The notes: a model not told the origin generated them from the sequence alone. Shown: positions 42,827-51,599, counted from the stretch's first letter. The stretch: 64,000 nt of DNA from Nonomuraea candida (GCF_000725485.1 NZ_KL647033.1:186001-250000), one strand, 5' to 3'. Program-made: numbers and translations.

Positions 42827-44019
42827 AAGACCTCCTCATACGGCAATGTCGCGAACACCCGAAACCCTCGCTGCGGCAGGCTGCCGGCGTCGAGCGTGCC
42901 GCCGTACAGCATCACCCGCTCCCGCATGCCGATCAGCCCATGCCCGGTCCCGTCGGAAGGCAAGGTGCGCCTGCCAGGGCCGTCATCGATCACTTCGATC
43001 CGCACCTCCTTGCCATTGGCCACCACGGACACCTGGCAGCGGGCCGGCGCGGCGTGCTTGACCACGTTGGTGAGCGCCTCCTGAACGATTCGGTAGACCG
43101 ACAGCCCCACTCCGTCAGGCAGCCGCTCCCACGCTTCCGTCTCCCCTTCCCCCGCCCCCTCAGCAGAGCTGACACGGAGGTCGAGCTCAACCTCCACTCC
43201 CGCCAGCCTGGCCTGCCCGACGAGCCCCCGGATTCCCGCCACGCCGGGCACGGGCGCCCGTTCCGGCACCGCGGTGGACCGCAGCGCACCGAGCAGATGA
43301 CGCATTTCGACCAGCGCACCCCGGCTTGCGGTCTCGATCACGCGCAGGGCATCGTGCGCTTCCTCCGGCTTGGTCGCCATGACGTGGTTGGCCACCCCCG
43401 CCTTGACCGCGATCAGGCCAACGCTGTGTGTGACCACGTCATGCAGCTCACGAGCAATCCGTAACCGCTCCTCGGCCACCGCTTGCGCAGCCCGGCGCTC
43501 GGCATCACGGGTCGCATAGGATCTGCGCTCCTGCACGGCGCGGCCGACCGTCCACGCGCCTCCCAGCGCCGCGATGCCCAGAAGCGGCTGGTCAAGGTGC
43601 AGCAGCCACCCCGGGGCCCTGTCGGGCGACGCCCCTGTCACCGTCAGCCCCAGGATGGTGACCAGGCACACCGCGCCGACGGCCGCCGTGGGTATCATCG
43701 GGCCGCGCCTCCCGGACAGCGCGACGACGTACAGCGCGTACGCCGGCGAGAGATACGCGAGCCCCACCGCGCCGACCAGGGCGGCGTAGACGGCGAGCAC
43801 CAGCGTGAAGCAGAAGACGGGCAGCGGCCACACCCTGCGCAGCGCCAGGGGCAGCCCCAGCCCGAGGGGGAGGGCGAGCCGCATCCACGGTGGCAGCGCC
43901 ACCGCCTGGAGCGTCACCGTGATGAAGACGAACGCCGAGCACACACCCGCCACCACATCGAGCACGACCAGCTGGCGACGGCTCATGCGCCGGGCGAAGA
44001 AGGGGTGCGTGTCGTTCAC
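42823..44019 (-). CDS. NarL-type sensor histidine kinase
   Basis: A 398-residue membrane kinase with about five to six helices in residues 15-160 and no large extracellular domain. Dimerisation helix with H193 in RIARELHDVVTHSVG (HisKA_3 type), then an ATPase domain with DDGPGRRTLPSDGTGHGLIG. Starts at GTG. Kinases with short sensors next to ABC exporters often detect membrane-active antibiotics or the transporter itself. It is coupled to the response regulator by ATGA. Confidence 0.92.
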   Translation of the reverse strand: MNDTHPFFARRMSRRQLVVLDVVAGVCSAFVFITVTLQAVALPPWMRLALPLGLGLPLALRRVWPLPVFCFTLVLAVYAALVGAVGLAYLSPAYALYVVALSGRRGPMIPTAAVGAVCLVTILGLTVTGASPDRAPGWLLHLDQPLLGIAALGGAWTVGRAVQERRSYATRDAERRAAQAVAEERLRIARELHDVVTHSVGLIAVKAGVANHVMATKPEEAHDALRVIETASRGALVEMRHLLGALRSTAVPERAPVPGVAGIRGLVGQARLAGVEVELDLRVSSAEGAGEGETEAWERLPDGVGLSVYRIVQEALTNVVKHAAPARCQVSVVANGKEVRIEVIDDGPGRRTLPSDGTGHGLIGMRERVMLYGGTLDAGSLPQRGFRVFATLPYEEVL

Positions 44020-44060
44020 GCGTTGAACCGTAGCCGGTGAAGCTGGGCGCGCACGTCAAC

Positions 44061-44091
44061 CCAGGGTTTGACCTTGAAGTTCGAACCCTGG
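44061..44091. promoter_or_regulatory. 31-bp palindrome between sensor kinase and ABC exporter
   Basis: The arms CCAGGGTT (44061-44068) and AACCCTGG (44084-44091) pair perfectly. The central 15 bases are also nearly self-complementary (26 of 31 positions fit overall). TTGACC at 44068-44073, a possible -35 box for the exporter, lies inside it. It has the features of an operator for the LuxR-type regulator encoded next to it. The TTCGAACCC segment resembles a tRNA T-arm, but no cloverleaf can be built. Confidence 0.6.
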
Positions 44092-44132
44092 TCCGACGCG
44101 CCGGCGGCCCGCCGCCCCGCATCCTTTACCGC

Positions 44133-44852
44133 GTGATCGAACTCCAGCACCTCACGAAGCGCTACGGCGGCACACTGGCCGTGGACGACCTTTCCTTCAG
44201 AGTCGAGCCAGGCCACGTGACCGGTTTCCTCGGCCCCAACGGAGCAGGCAAGTCAACCACGATGCGCCTGATCCTCGGCCTGGACGCGCCGACCTCCGGG
44301 CAGGCCCTGGTCAACGGGCGCCGCTACACCTCGCTCAGAATGCCGATGCGCGAGGTCGGCGCACTCCTGGACGCCGGCGCCGTCCATGGTGGGCGCAGCG
44401 CCTACAACCACTTGCTCAGCCTGGCCCGCACCAACGGCATCGGCTCCGCGCGCGTGGTGGAGGTGCTTGAGGAGGTGGGGCTGGCGGGTGTGGCGCGCAA
44501 GCGGGTGGGCGGGTTCTCTCTGGGCATGAAACAGCGCCTCGGCATCGCGGCCGCGCTGCTCGGCGATCCCGGCATCCTGATGTTCGACGAACCGGTCAAT
44601 GGTCTTGATCCCGACGGCGTGCGCTGGATCCGCGGCCTGATGCGCTCGCTGGCCGCCGAGGGAAGGACGATCTTGCTGTCCAGCCACCTCATGAGCGAGA
44701 TGGCCCTCACCGCCGAGCGCATCGTCATCGTCGGCCGCGGCAGGCTCATAGCCGAGGCCACCGTCGCGGAGCTGACCGCCCGCTACCCATCTCTGGAAGA
44801 CGCCTACATGGCTCTGACCTCGGACAGCGTCCAGTATGGAGCGGCCCGATGA
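44133..44852 (+). CDS. ABC exporter ATP-binding protein
   Basis: A 239-residue ATPase of the drug/bacitracin-export type. Walker A GPNGAGKST, a degenerate signature GFSLGMKQR (normally LSGGQ), Walker B ILMFDEP and H-loop SSHLM are all present. The GTG at 44133 opens the conserved VIELQHLTKRYGGTLAVDDL; a longer frame begins inside the palindromic operator. It is coupled to the first membrane subunit by ATGA. Confidence 0.93.
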   Translation: MIELQHLTKRYGGTLAVDDLSFRVEPGHVTGFLGPNGAGKSTTMRLILGLDAPTSGQALVNGRRYTSLRMPMREVGALLDAGAVHGGRSAYNHLLSLARTNGIGSARVVEVLEEVGLAGVARKRVGGFSLGMKQRLGIAAALLGDPGILMFDEPVNGLDPDGVRWIRGLMRSLAAEGRTILLSSHLMSEMALTAERIVIVGRGRLIAEATVAELTARYPSLEDAYMALTSDSVQYGAAR

Positions 44853-45613
44853 AGTCGGTCCTCTCCTCCGAGTGGGTGAAACTCCGCTCCCTGGCCTCGA
44901 CCTACCACACAATCGGCACCGCAGCCCTGATGCTGGTCCTGGGTGTCTTGTGGACGTTCTACGTGAGCAGCCTCGCCGACGAGCGCGGCTCCCTGCGGGC
45001 AGCCGCTCCCGAGCAGGGCTTCCTGCCGCTGCTCCAGATGAGCCTGGCCGTGCTGGGCGTGCTCGCGATCACCTCCGAATACGCCACGGGCGTGATCCAC
45101 ACCAGTCTGATCACCGTCCCGAAACGTGGCAGGTTACTCCTCGCCAAGGCGGGGATCGTCGGCATCGCCACGTTCCTGGCCGCCAGCCTGATCCTCCTTG
45201 TCACGTACGGGGCAAGCCGTCTGATCGCGGGCGGTCGCCGTCTCGGTTTCAACGAGGCTTCGTTCGCCGACGACCTGCCCATGCTGCTCTCCTCTGGCCT
45301 GTCGGCCACCGCCCTGGCCCTGGTAGGGCTCGGCCTCGGCGCCGCCATCCGGTCAACGGCGGGCGCCATCGTCTCGGTCGTCGCCCTGCTGTTCGTGCTG
45401 CCCGGGGTGGTCAACTACCTGCCGCCGCCGTGGAACACGCGCCTGGCCACGATCCTCCTGCCCAACCTGGTCCCGCAGATAGTGGAGCAGCGGCTCTCGT
45501 CCCGCCTGGGAGACGGTCTCCTGCCTCCTTGGGCCGCGCTCGGCGTGCTCCTCATCTACCCGATCATCGCCCTCATCATCGGTCTCATCGCACTCGAACG
45601 GAAAGACGCATGA
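44849..45613 (+). CDS. ABC exporter membrane protein 1 (ABC-2 type)
   Basis: A 254-residue protein with six predicted helices. The N-terminus MKSVLSSEWVKLRSLASTYH and EYATGVIHTSLITVPKRGRL are typical of ABC-2-type permeases in actinobacterial antibiotic/peptide exporters. Paralogous to the protein at 45801. Its stop is inside an ATGA that starts a 64-codon Pro-rich frame instead of the second permease. Confidence 0.9.
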   Translation: MKSVLSSEWVKLRSLASTYHTIGTAALMLVLGVLWTFYVSSLADERGSLRAAAPEQGFLPLLQMSLAVLGVLAITSEYATGVIHTSLITVPKRGRLLLAKAGIVGIATFLAASLILLVTYGASRLIAGGRRLGFNEASFADDLPMLLSSGLSATALALVGLGLGAAIRSTAGAIVSVVALLFVLPGVVNYLPPPWNTRLATILLPNLVPQIVEQRLSSRLGDGLLPPWAALGVLLIYPIIALIIGLIALERKDA

Positions 45614-45804
45614 CCGCCACCGGGCTTCCTGCCCCCAGCCGGCCCGCGCTCGTGCCGCCCCGCCGTGCCACCGACTCCCCTGCACAGCCTCCCCATCCCG
45701 GCACGGGCAGCTCCTCCCCCGTGGGAAACCTCTCAGTGACACGTCCTTGGCGGGGAACGAGCACGTGGGCAAGCCGTCTCAGCCCTGCACGGGTGCGGGC
45801 ATGA
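45610..45804 (+). CDS. 64-codon Pro/Ser-rich open frame between two ABC membrane-protein genes
   Basis: The frame starts in the ATGA overlapping the first permease stop and ends in the ATGA that starts the second permease. The product (MTATGLPAPSRPALVPPRRA at the beginning, RLSPARVRA at the end) has no domain, helix or signal peptide. The arrangement is the same as at 31330-32637 in the uronate importer, on a smaller scale. It may be a true small protein, but a translated spacer that couples the two permeases fits better. Confidence 0.45.
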   Translation: MTATGLPAPSRPALVPPRRATDSPAQPPHPGTGSSSPVGNLSVTRPWRGTSTWASRLSPARVRA

Positions 45805-46577
45805 GCGTCCTCAGCTCCGAATGGCTGAAAATTCGTTCGGTCCGCTCGACCTACCTGATCCTGGGCCTCGGCGTCAGCACGATCCTCCTGGGCCTCGTCC
45901 TCGCCACATCGGCAGCCGGCGCCTACGACGCCGCGCCCCCCGAGCAGCAGGCAGCTGCCCGCATCGCCGACCTGGAGGAAGCGCTCATCATCATGCCGCA
46001 GCTGTGCATGGGCATCCTGGGCGTCCTCGTCGTCACCTCCGACTACGCCACGGGCCTGATCAGGACGAGCCTGACCCTCGTTCCGCGCCGCTGGCCCGTC
46101 GTCGCCGCCAAGTCCGCCGTCGTCGGCGCGCTGGCTCTGCTCGTCGGTGCTTTGGCGGTCTTCGGCACCCATCTCACGGCTCGGAGCGTGCTCGGCGGCC
46201 GCTTCTCCGGCGCATACGCCACGGCATTCGCAGATCGGCTGCCGCTACTGGTCGCCCTCACCCTCACAGTCCCGGTGTTCGCGCTACTCGGCACAGGACT
46301 GGGCGCGCTCCTGAGATCCGCGGCCGGAGCCACGTCCGTCATCGTCGGCTTCGTCTACGTGATCCCCATCATCGTGGGCAACATCCCCGAGCCATGGAGC
46401 GAACGCCTCGGCTCACTGATGATCAGCGCGTTGCCGCGCCAGATCACCGGCGATCACATCACGACCTCGGTGTACGGCTCGCTCCTGCCCCCGCCGGCGG
46501 CCGCCGCGGTCATGCTCGCGTACGCCGCTGCCCCCCTCGTGTCGGCCACCTGGCTCGTACGCCGAAGGGACGTCTGA
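45801..46577 (+). CDS. ABC exporter membrane protein 2 (ABC-2 type)
   Basis: A 258-residue paralogue of the first exporter membrane protein (MSVLSSEWLKIRSVRSTYLI against MKSVLSSEWVKLRSLASTYH), with six predicted helices and DYATGLIRTSLTLVPRRWPV. The two proteins probably form a heterodimer with the ATPase at 44133. The ATG is in the ATGA that ends the 64-codon spacer frame; its own ribosome binding site is weak (CGGGTGCGGGC), so it may need coupling. Confidence 0.9.
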   Translation: MSVLSSEWLKIRSVRSTYLILGLGVSTILLGLVLATSAAGAYDAAPPEQQAAARIADLEEALIIMPQLCMGILGVLVVTSDYATGLIRTSLTLVPRRWPVVAAKSAVVGALALLVGALAVFGTHLTARSVLGGRFSGAYATAFADRLPLLVALTLTVPVFALLGTGLGALLRSAAGATSVIVGFVYVIPIIVGNIPEPWSERLGSLMISALPRQITGDHITTSVYGSLLPPPAAAAVMLAYAAAPLVSATWLVRRRDV

Positions 46578-46802
46578 CATGCGGGCCCGGAGACCGGCGG
46601 CGGGTCCGCGAGCAAGGCTCGATCGCCTCGACATCACCGTGCGCCAACGGGCCGTGGCCCGGCTGCGACAGGCACGGTGCATGATCCGGCGCATCGGAAT
46701 TCGTCTCACCGGGCCCTACGGCCCCAGCCACGCTGTCTTTCCTGCGCCCGAGCGGCCTGGCATCGGCCGCCCGCGCGCCGCCAGAGGCTTCGTGCTTCCG
46801 CG

Positions 46803-46832
46803 GGTACGGCAGGTGAGGAAGCCTGCCGTACC
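46803..46832. terminator. stem-loop terminator after RNase J gene
   Basis: GGTACGGCAGG (46803-46813) and CCTGCCGTACC (46822-46832) form a perfect 11-bp stem with an eight-base loop, ten bases after the rnj stop on the - strand. It also faces the convergent ABC exporter operon, whose last stop is 225 bases away. The gap between holds no supported gene. Confidence 0.75.
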
Positions 46833-46842
46833 GTTGGGAGGC

Positions 46843-48528
46843 TCAGACCTCGAGCACCACAGGGATGATCATCGGCCGGCGGCGATAGGTGTCGCTCACC
46901 CAGCGCCCCACCGTGCGGCGCACGACCCGGCGGATCTCCTGCATGTCGACCACGCCGTCCGCGGCCTTCTCCTGAAGGGCTCGTTCGATCTGCGGGATGA
47001 ACTGGTCGAACTGCATGGGGTCTATGCCCGAACCCCGTGCGTGGATTTCAGGACCGGCGGTGAGCTTGCCCGTGTTGGAGTCGACCACGATCACCACGGA
47101 GATGAAGCCCTCATCGCCGAGGATGCGGCGATCCTTCAGCGAGGTGTCAGTGATCTCGCCCACCGACGAGCCGTCGACGTAGACATACCCGGCGTGGACT
47201 GCACCCACGATCCTCGCCCGCCCGTCGACCAGGTCCACCACGACGCCGTCCTCGGCGATCACGATGTGATCCTCCGGCACGCCGGTGAGGGCGGCCAGCT
47301 TGGCGTGGGCACGCAGGTGGCGCCATTCGCCGTGCACCGGCATGAAGTTGGACGGACGGGTCAGGTTGAGAACGTACAGCAGCTCGCCCGCGGCCGCGTG
47401 TCCGGAGACGTGCACCTTGGCGTTGCCCTTGTGGACGACCCTGGCGCCCCACCTCGTCAGGCCGTTGATGACCTTGTTCACGGCGGTCTCGTTCCCCGGC
47501 ACCAGCGACGAGGCCAGCAGCACGGTATCGCCCTCGGCGATACGGATGGGGTGATCCCGATTGGCCATCCTCGACAACGCCGCCATCGGCTCGCCCTGAG
47601 ACCCGGTGCACACCAGGACCACGTCCTGCGGCGGCCAGTCCTCGATATCGCGCGAGTCGACGATGAGCTCCGGCGGGACTTTCAGGTATCCGAGGTCCCG
47701 GGCCACGCCCATGTTGCGCACCATGGACCGCCCGACCAGGGCCACCTTGCGGCCATGCCTGGCGGCGGCATCCATGACCTGCTGGATGCGGTGCACATGC
47801 GAGGCGAAGCTCGCCACGATGACGCGCTGCTCGGAGGTGCGGATCACCTCGTCGATGACCGGCCCGATCTCCCGTTCGCTGGTGACGAAGCCCGGCACCT
47901 CGGCGTTGGTGGAGTCGGACATCAGCAGGTCGACGCCCTCTGTGCCGAGTCTGGCGAAGCCGCCGAGGTCGGTGAGCCGGCCGTCGCTCGGCAACTGGTC
48001 CATCCGGAAGTCACCGGTGTGCAGGACTATGCCCGCGGGCGTACGGATCGCGACGGCCAGCGCGTCGGGAATGGAGTGGTTGACCGCGAGGAACTCGCAG
48101 TCGAACGGCCCGAATATGTGCCGCTCGCCCTCCACGACCTCGAGCTTGGTCGGCTGAATCCTGTGCTCGGTCAGCTTGGCCTCGATCAGGGCAAGCGTGA
48201 GCCTGGAACCGATGAGCGGAATATCGCGCCGCTCGCGCAGAAGATAGGGAACCGCCCCGATGTGGTCCTCGTGGGCATGTGTCAGCACCACGGCTTCGAC
48301 GTCGTCGAGCCGGTCCCTGATGTATTCGAAGTCAGGCAGGATGAGGTCGACACCCGGCTGGTCCGGCTCGGGGAACAGCACCCCGCAGTCGACGATGAGC
48401 AGGCGGCCGTCGTATTCGAAGACGGCCATGTTCCTGCCGATTTCCCCCAACCCGCCGAGCGCGACAATGCGCAAGCCGCCTTCAGGCAGCACCGGCGGGG
48501 GGCCAAGCTCAGGATGCGGATGGCTCAT
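46843..48528 (-). CDS. rnj: ribonuclease J
   Basis: A 561-residue metallo-beta-lactamase-fold nuclease with the metal-binding motif HAHEDHIGA, the GDFRMDQ motif, the beta-CASP region and C-terminal SGHAAAGELL and MPVHGEWRHL. It acts as 5'-3' exo- and endonuclease in RNA processing and decay. GGGG-rich sequence precedes the ATG. It follows dapA by 54 bases in an operon conserved across actinobacteria, where ftsK normally comes next on this side. Confidence 0.95.
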   Translation of the reverse strand: MSHPHPELGPPPVLPEGGLRIVALGGLGEIGRNMAVFEYDGRLLIVDCGVLFPEPDQPGVDLILPDFEYIRDRLDDVEAVVLTHAHEDHIGAVPYLLRERRDIPLIGSRLTLALIEAKLTEHRIQPTKLEVVEGERHIFGPFDCEFLAVNHSIPDALAVAIRTPAGIVLHTGDFRMDQLPSDGRLTDLGGFARLGTEGVDLLMSDSTNAEVPGFVTSEREIGPVIDEVIRTSEQRVIVASFASHVHRIQQVMDAAARHGRKVALVGRSMVRNMGVARDLGYLKVPPELIVDSRDIEDWPPQDVVLVCTGSQGEPMAALSRMANRDHPIRIAEGDTVLLASSLVPGNETAVNKVINGLTRWGARVVHKGNAKVHVSGHAAAGELLYVLNLTRPSNFMPVHGEWRHLRAHAKLAALTGVPEDHIVIAEDGVVVDLVDGRARIVGAVHAGYVYVDGSSVGEITDTSLKDRRILGDEGFISVVIVVDSNTGKLTAGPEIHARGSGIDPMQFDQFIPQIERALQEKAADGVVDMQEIRRVVRRTVGRWVSDTYRRRPMIIPVVLEV

Positions 48529-48582
48529 GCCTGGCCCCCACGGTCAGATCTTGTTCTCAAAACTCCCGGTTCCTCCCCGTTC

Positions 48583-49500
48583 CTATGCGTCTGTCAACTT
48601 CACCCCGCCGGCTACCAGGCAAGCACGCAGCTCGGCGATTTGCTTCTCTGTCGCCTCCACGAGCGGCAGCCGTACCGGACCGACCGGCACTCCCACCATG
48701 CTCAGGGCAGCCTTCGCCATGATCGCGCCACCCGCGCGCAGCATGATGCCGTCCACCACGGGAGCGACCTGGCTGTGTACGGCCAGGGCCTGGGCGATGT
48801 CGCCGTTCTTGTGCAGGTGGATCATGCGGGCCAGTTCGGCACCCACCACGTGACCCACCACGCTGACGAACCCTGCCGCGCCAAGCGAGAGCCAGGCCAG
48901 ATTGAGCAGGTCATCGCCGGAGTAGAAGGCGAGATCGGTCGAGGCCATCACCTGGCTGGCGGCGAACAGGTCACCCTTGGCGTCCTTCACAGCCAGGATA
49001 CGTTCATGCTGGGCCAGACGGATCAAGGTCTCGGTCTTGATCGGTACGCCACTACGCCCTGGAATGTCGTAGAGCATCACGGGGAGGTCGGTTGCATCGG
49101 CTACGGCGGTGAAGTGCCGATACAGCCCCTCCTGCGGAGGCTTGCTGTAGTAAGGCGTCACCACCAGCAAGCCGTGCGCACCGACGCGGGCCGCCTGCTT
49201 CGCGAGTTCGACGCTGTGACGGGTGTCATTGGTGCCCGCCCCAGCCACCACGGTCGCGCGATCGCCGACCGCATCGAGGACGGCGCTGACGATGCGCTGC
49301 TTCTCCTCGTCCGAGGTGGTGGGCGACTCCCCGGTCGTCCCGTTGACGATCAATCCGTCATTGCGCTGCTCGTCCACCAGATAGGTGGCAAGACGTCGCA
49401 CAGCCACATAATCGACCTCGCCGTCAGAGGTGAACGGCGTGACCATCGCGGTCAACATACGGCCGAAGGGCGCGTCGGTGGTTCCAGTTGGCGATGCCAT
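48583..49500 (-). CDS. dapA: 4-hydroxy-tetrahydrodipicolinate synthase
   Basis: A 305-residue TIM-barrel enzyme. The Schiff-base lysine is K172 (ILAVKDAKGD), Y144 is in LYDIPGRSG, and NGTTGESPT is the substrate loop. It condenses pyruvate and aspartate semialdehyde, the first step of lysine/diaminopimelate synthesis for the cell wall. The ATG at 49500 gives the family N-terminus; there is no clear ribosome binding site, so a leaderless or differently placed start cannot be excluded. It is upstream of rnj in the conserved order. Confidence 0.94.
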   Translation of the reverse strand: MASPTGTTDAPFGRMLTAMVTPFTSDGEVDYVAVRRLATYLVDEQRNDGLIVNGTTGESPTTSDEEKQRIVSAVLDAVGDRATVVAGAGTNDTRHSVELAKQAARVGAHGLLVVTPYYSKPPQEGLYRHFTAVADATDLPVMLYDIPGRSGVPIKTETLIRLAQHERILAVKDAKGDLFAASQVMASTDLAFYSGDDLLNLAWLSLGAAGFVSVVGHVVGAELARMIHLHKNGDIAQALAVHSQVAPVVDGIMLRAGGAIMAKAALSMVGVPVGPVRLPLVEATEKQIAELRACLVAGGVKLTDA

Positions 49501-50335
49501 AGTGCGAACGCTACCTGGATTCGGAAATCCATTGGACCTCGCCACCCCGCTTCGCCAGCCTGGAGTCGCTTTTTACCCCCTTCGAGGGCATCTGGGCGAC
49601 ACCAAACAGCCCGCAAGCGACTGGGCAGACCTGCAGACCACAGCAACGCTCACCGCCGGCCAACCAGGCCAAAGAGTCACGCCCAGCGGGGCGCAACCGC
49701 ACCTGGAAGACCTCCAGACCGCGAGGAACCTCTTCCAGGTTAGGCCATCAGGCATCCGAGGGAGGGAAGGGGAGCAGATCGGCTTCCTCACGGCCGCGGT
49801 CATAGGACCGTCACACGCGGGGCCGCGACCGGCCCCAATCATAAGCATCAGCCAACAGCGCCTCCCCTAGGGAGGGCGGCCCGTGTCGACGACGGGCGAC
49901 TACTGGCAGTCGCCGATAGTGCCGCGCCTCACGATGCATGAGCAGACGGCACCGACAGGGGATGACCAGGCGCCGCCACCCACAGGGATGAGATGGACTG
50001 GCAACGCCATCATAGGCATGAGCAGGCAGCACCGCACTGGAGGCGAACGGACGGCACCACCCCCCGCGCATGAGCAGACGGCGTCGCGCGCGGGGCTGAG
50101 CAGACGATGCCGCCACGGGGATGTGCGGGCGGCATCACCGGCGATGCAACGCAACGGTGATTTCTGACCCACAACGAGGTTTGCCGCAATGGACGGCTTT
50201 GGCAAGACCTTTGGGCCCGCACGCCGCGGGACGCGACCCCATGGCGACCATTGGGAAGACGGCGAGCAAGAGAGAGCGCCGCGCCCAAGGAGCCCCAAGG
50301 GGAAGCGAACCTCAAGGGGAGGCCGCGCCCCGTGC

Positions 50336-50422
50336 GAGGCCACCCCCTGCGAGGCCACCCCCTGCGAGGCCACCCCCTGCGAGGCCACCCCCTGCGAGGC
50401 CACCCCCTGCGAGGCCACCCCC
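50336..50422 (+). repeat. 15-bp tandem repeat array
   Basis: Five perfect head-to-tail copies of GAGGCCACCCCCTGC (50336-50410) and 12 bases of a sixth. Imperfect GGAGGCCACACC copies continue to about 50480. There are no spacers, so it is not CRISPR-like. The unit length is divisible by three. Confidence 0.9.
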
Positions 50423-50635
50423 GGAGGCCACACCTCAAGCGGAGGCCACACCCCCACGAGGAGGCCACACCCCACGGGGAGGCGACGAGCGGAGGTATCA
50501 CGCCCCGATAAGCGGACGAGCAGTCATGATGCGGGAGGACACCGGCAAACACTGAAGTGAGCACTGGTGCAGGCCGTGCTCCGGATTGCGTCACAAATCG
50601 GAGTCGTAGCAACAGAGGGTGGTGTTCGCCGGGCG

Positions 50636-50719
50636 GTGGATCAATGATCTCGTCGTGCATGGCTTACCTGGGCAACAGGGCTGATGGGTCAGGAGTTGCA
50701 CCGCATCGCGGGACTCGCC
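50636..50719 (+). repeat. dispersed intergenic repeat, copy A
   Basis: Begins GTGGATCAATGATCTCGTCG and includes CATGGCTTACCTGGGCAACA, GGGTCAGGAGTTGCACCGC. Copies B (55184), C (58614), D (54742) and E (56827) share this backbone. Similarity to copy B continues for about another 60 bases, up to GTGACAGTGACG near 50765. The element lies 149 bases before the small open frame at 50868. Confidence 0.6.
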
Positions 50720-50867
50720 CAACCGAGCCCCTCAACGGTCTCCGCGACGGGCGACTGCGACGTGTGACAGTGACGTATGGGTTGAGACGGCCGGGAGACG
50801 TAGGGCGGGAAATGGGACGGCCATCGCTTCACCCTTCACAGCAACGATTCCAAGAAGGAGGACGGCG

Positions 50868-51029
50868 ATGGCCGCGGACAACAGTGTGACGCCTGTCCGG
50901 TGGTTGGCGCAGCAAATCGAGACCGGTGACCTGAAGAAGTTGCGATCGGAAGCAAAGATCACGACCGAAGCGCTGATGCCGACCGAGGCCGACGGCAGCT
51001 GGCGTCCCGCGGAGCGGTGTATCTCCTGA
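50868..51029 (+). CDS. 53-residue small protein (MAADNSV family), unknown
   Basis: A short frame with an excellent ribosome binding site (AAGGAGG, six bases before ATG). The product begins MAADNSVTPVRWLAQQIETG and ends PAERCIS; it is charged, probably helical in the middle, and has one cysteine. There is no signal peptide. The first codons and the leader are duplicated at 36001-36120, where the frame is truncated. I do not recognise a family. No modification enzymes are nearby, so nothing supports a peptide-natural-product precursor. Confidence 0.45.
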   Translation: MAADNSVTPVRWLAQQIETGDLKKLRSEAKITTEALMPTEADGSWRPAERCIS

Positions 51030-51224
51030 CCCGCCTGGCCCCTGCCCAGATGAGCCATGTACGACGAAGGCCCACTCGCGACCGTACCGGCCCAGAACGG
51101 GGGGCGGGGACCTCGGGCGTGGATACGGGCCTGCCGAGGGTGTCGAGGCTGGTGAAGGGACGAGGCGTGCCGGAGGTACTAGCCCTGCCGAGCCGGAGTG
51201 CCCAGGGTGCACAAGGGGGTGAGA

Positions 51225-51419
51225 ATGCGATATGTGCTGACAGCGTGGCCTACGGCGCTTGCGGTGCTCGCGATGTCCGGGGCAAGCGCGACCGAGGAAC
51301 GGGGTGACCGGTGTGGCGAGGATCGCGCCGGAAGACAAGAGGCGCGACGGAGAGCGTCGCGGGGCGGGTGCGTCTCCGGCCTGACCCGATTCGCCCAGAC
51401 CGGCCCCGTTCGCACCTGA
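51225..51419 (+). CDS. possible small secreted peptide
   Basis: A 64-codon frame after AAGGGGGTGAGA. The first 20 residues (MRYVLTAWPTALAVLAMSGA) look like a Sec signal peptide with a cleavage site after ASA. The remainder is Arg-rich and of low complexity, with two cysteines, and may be a decayed remainder of a longer exported protein. No family is recognised, and the surroundings are repeat-rich. Confidence 0.35.
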   Translation: MRYVLTAWPTALAVLAMSGASATEERGDRCGEDRAGRQEARRRASRGGCVSGLTRFAQTGPVRT

Positions 51420-51599
51420 GTAGCCGACAGCAGATCAGATCCCGGGGGAGAAACACGCCGGGCACCGGGAGAAAGAAGCACACCCGGCCACGGACTCATG
51501 TGCCGACCCGGCCTCATCCGTGTGCCAGTGTGCTGACCGTCAGTCCCGCGTCCACGGCGCCGGCGCGGGGATTCCTTCCCGCTACAAAGGCAGGAATGC

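Larger units (their letters stand above)
49501..50867. other. 1.4-kb gene-poor gap upstream of dapA
   Basis: The gap between dapA and the small frame at 50868 has no supported gene. It holds mixed low-complexity DNA with variants of GATGAGCAGACGGC (49930-50110), a 15-bp tandem array at 50336-50422 and repeat copy A at 50636-50719. thyX, a frequent upstream neighbour of dapA in actinobacteria, is not here. Confidence 0.6.

Noticed and set aside
44061..44095. tRNA-like segment (TTCGAACCC).
   Set aside because: The match is part of a 31-bp palindrome; no acceptor, D or anticodon arm can be formed.
50336..50422. Possible CRISPR array.
   Set aside because: Units are contiguous 15-mers without spacers, and no cas gene is present. 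The same holds for 58681-58755.
50868..51029. Precursor of a modified peptide natural product.
   Set aside because: No tailoring enzyme, leader-peptidase or exporter is next to it, and the core region has one Cys and few Ser/Thr near the end.
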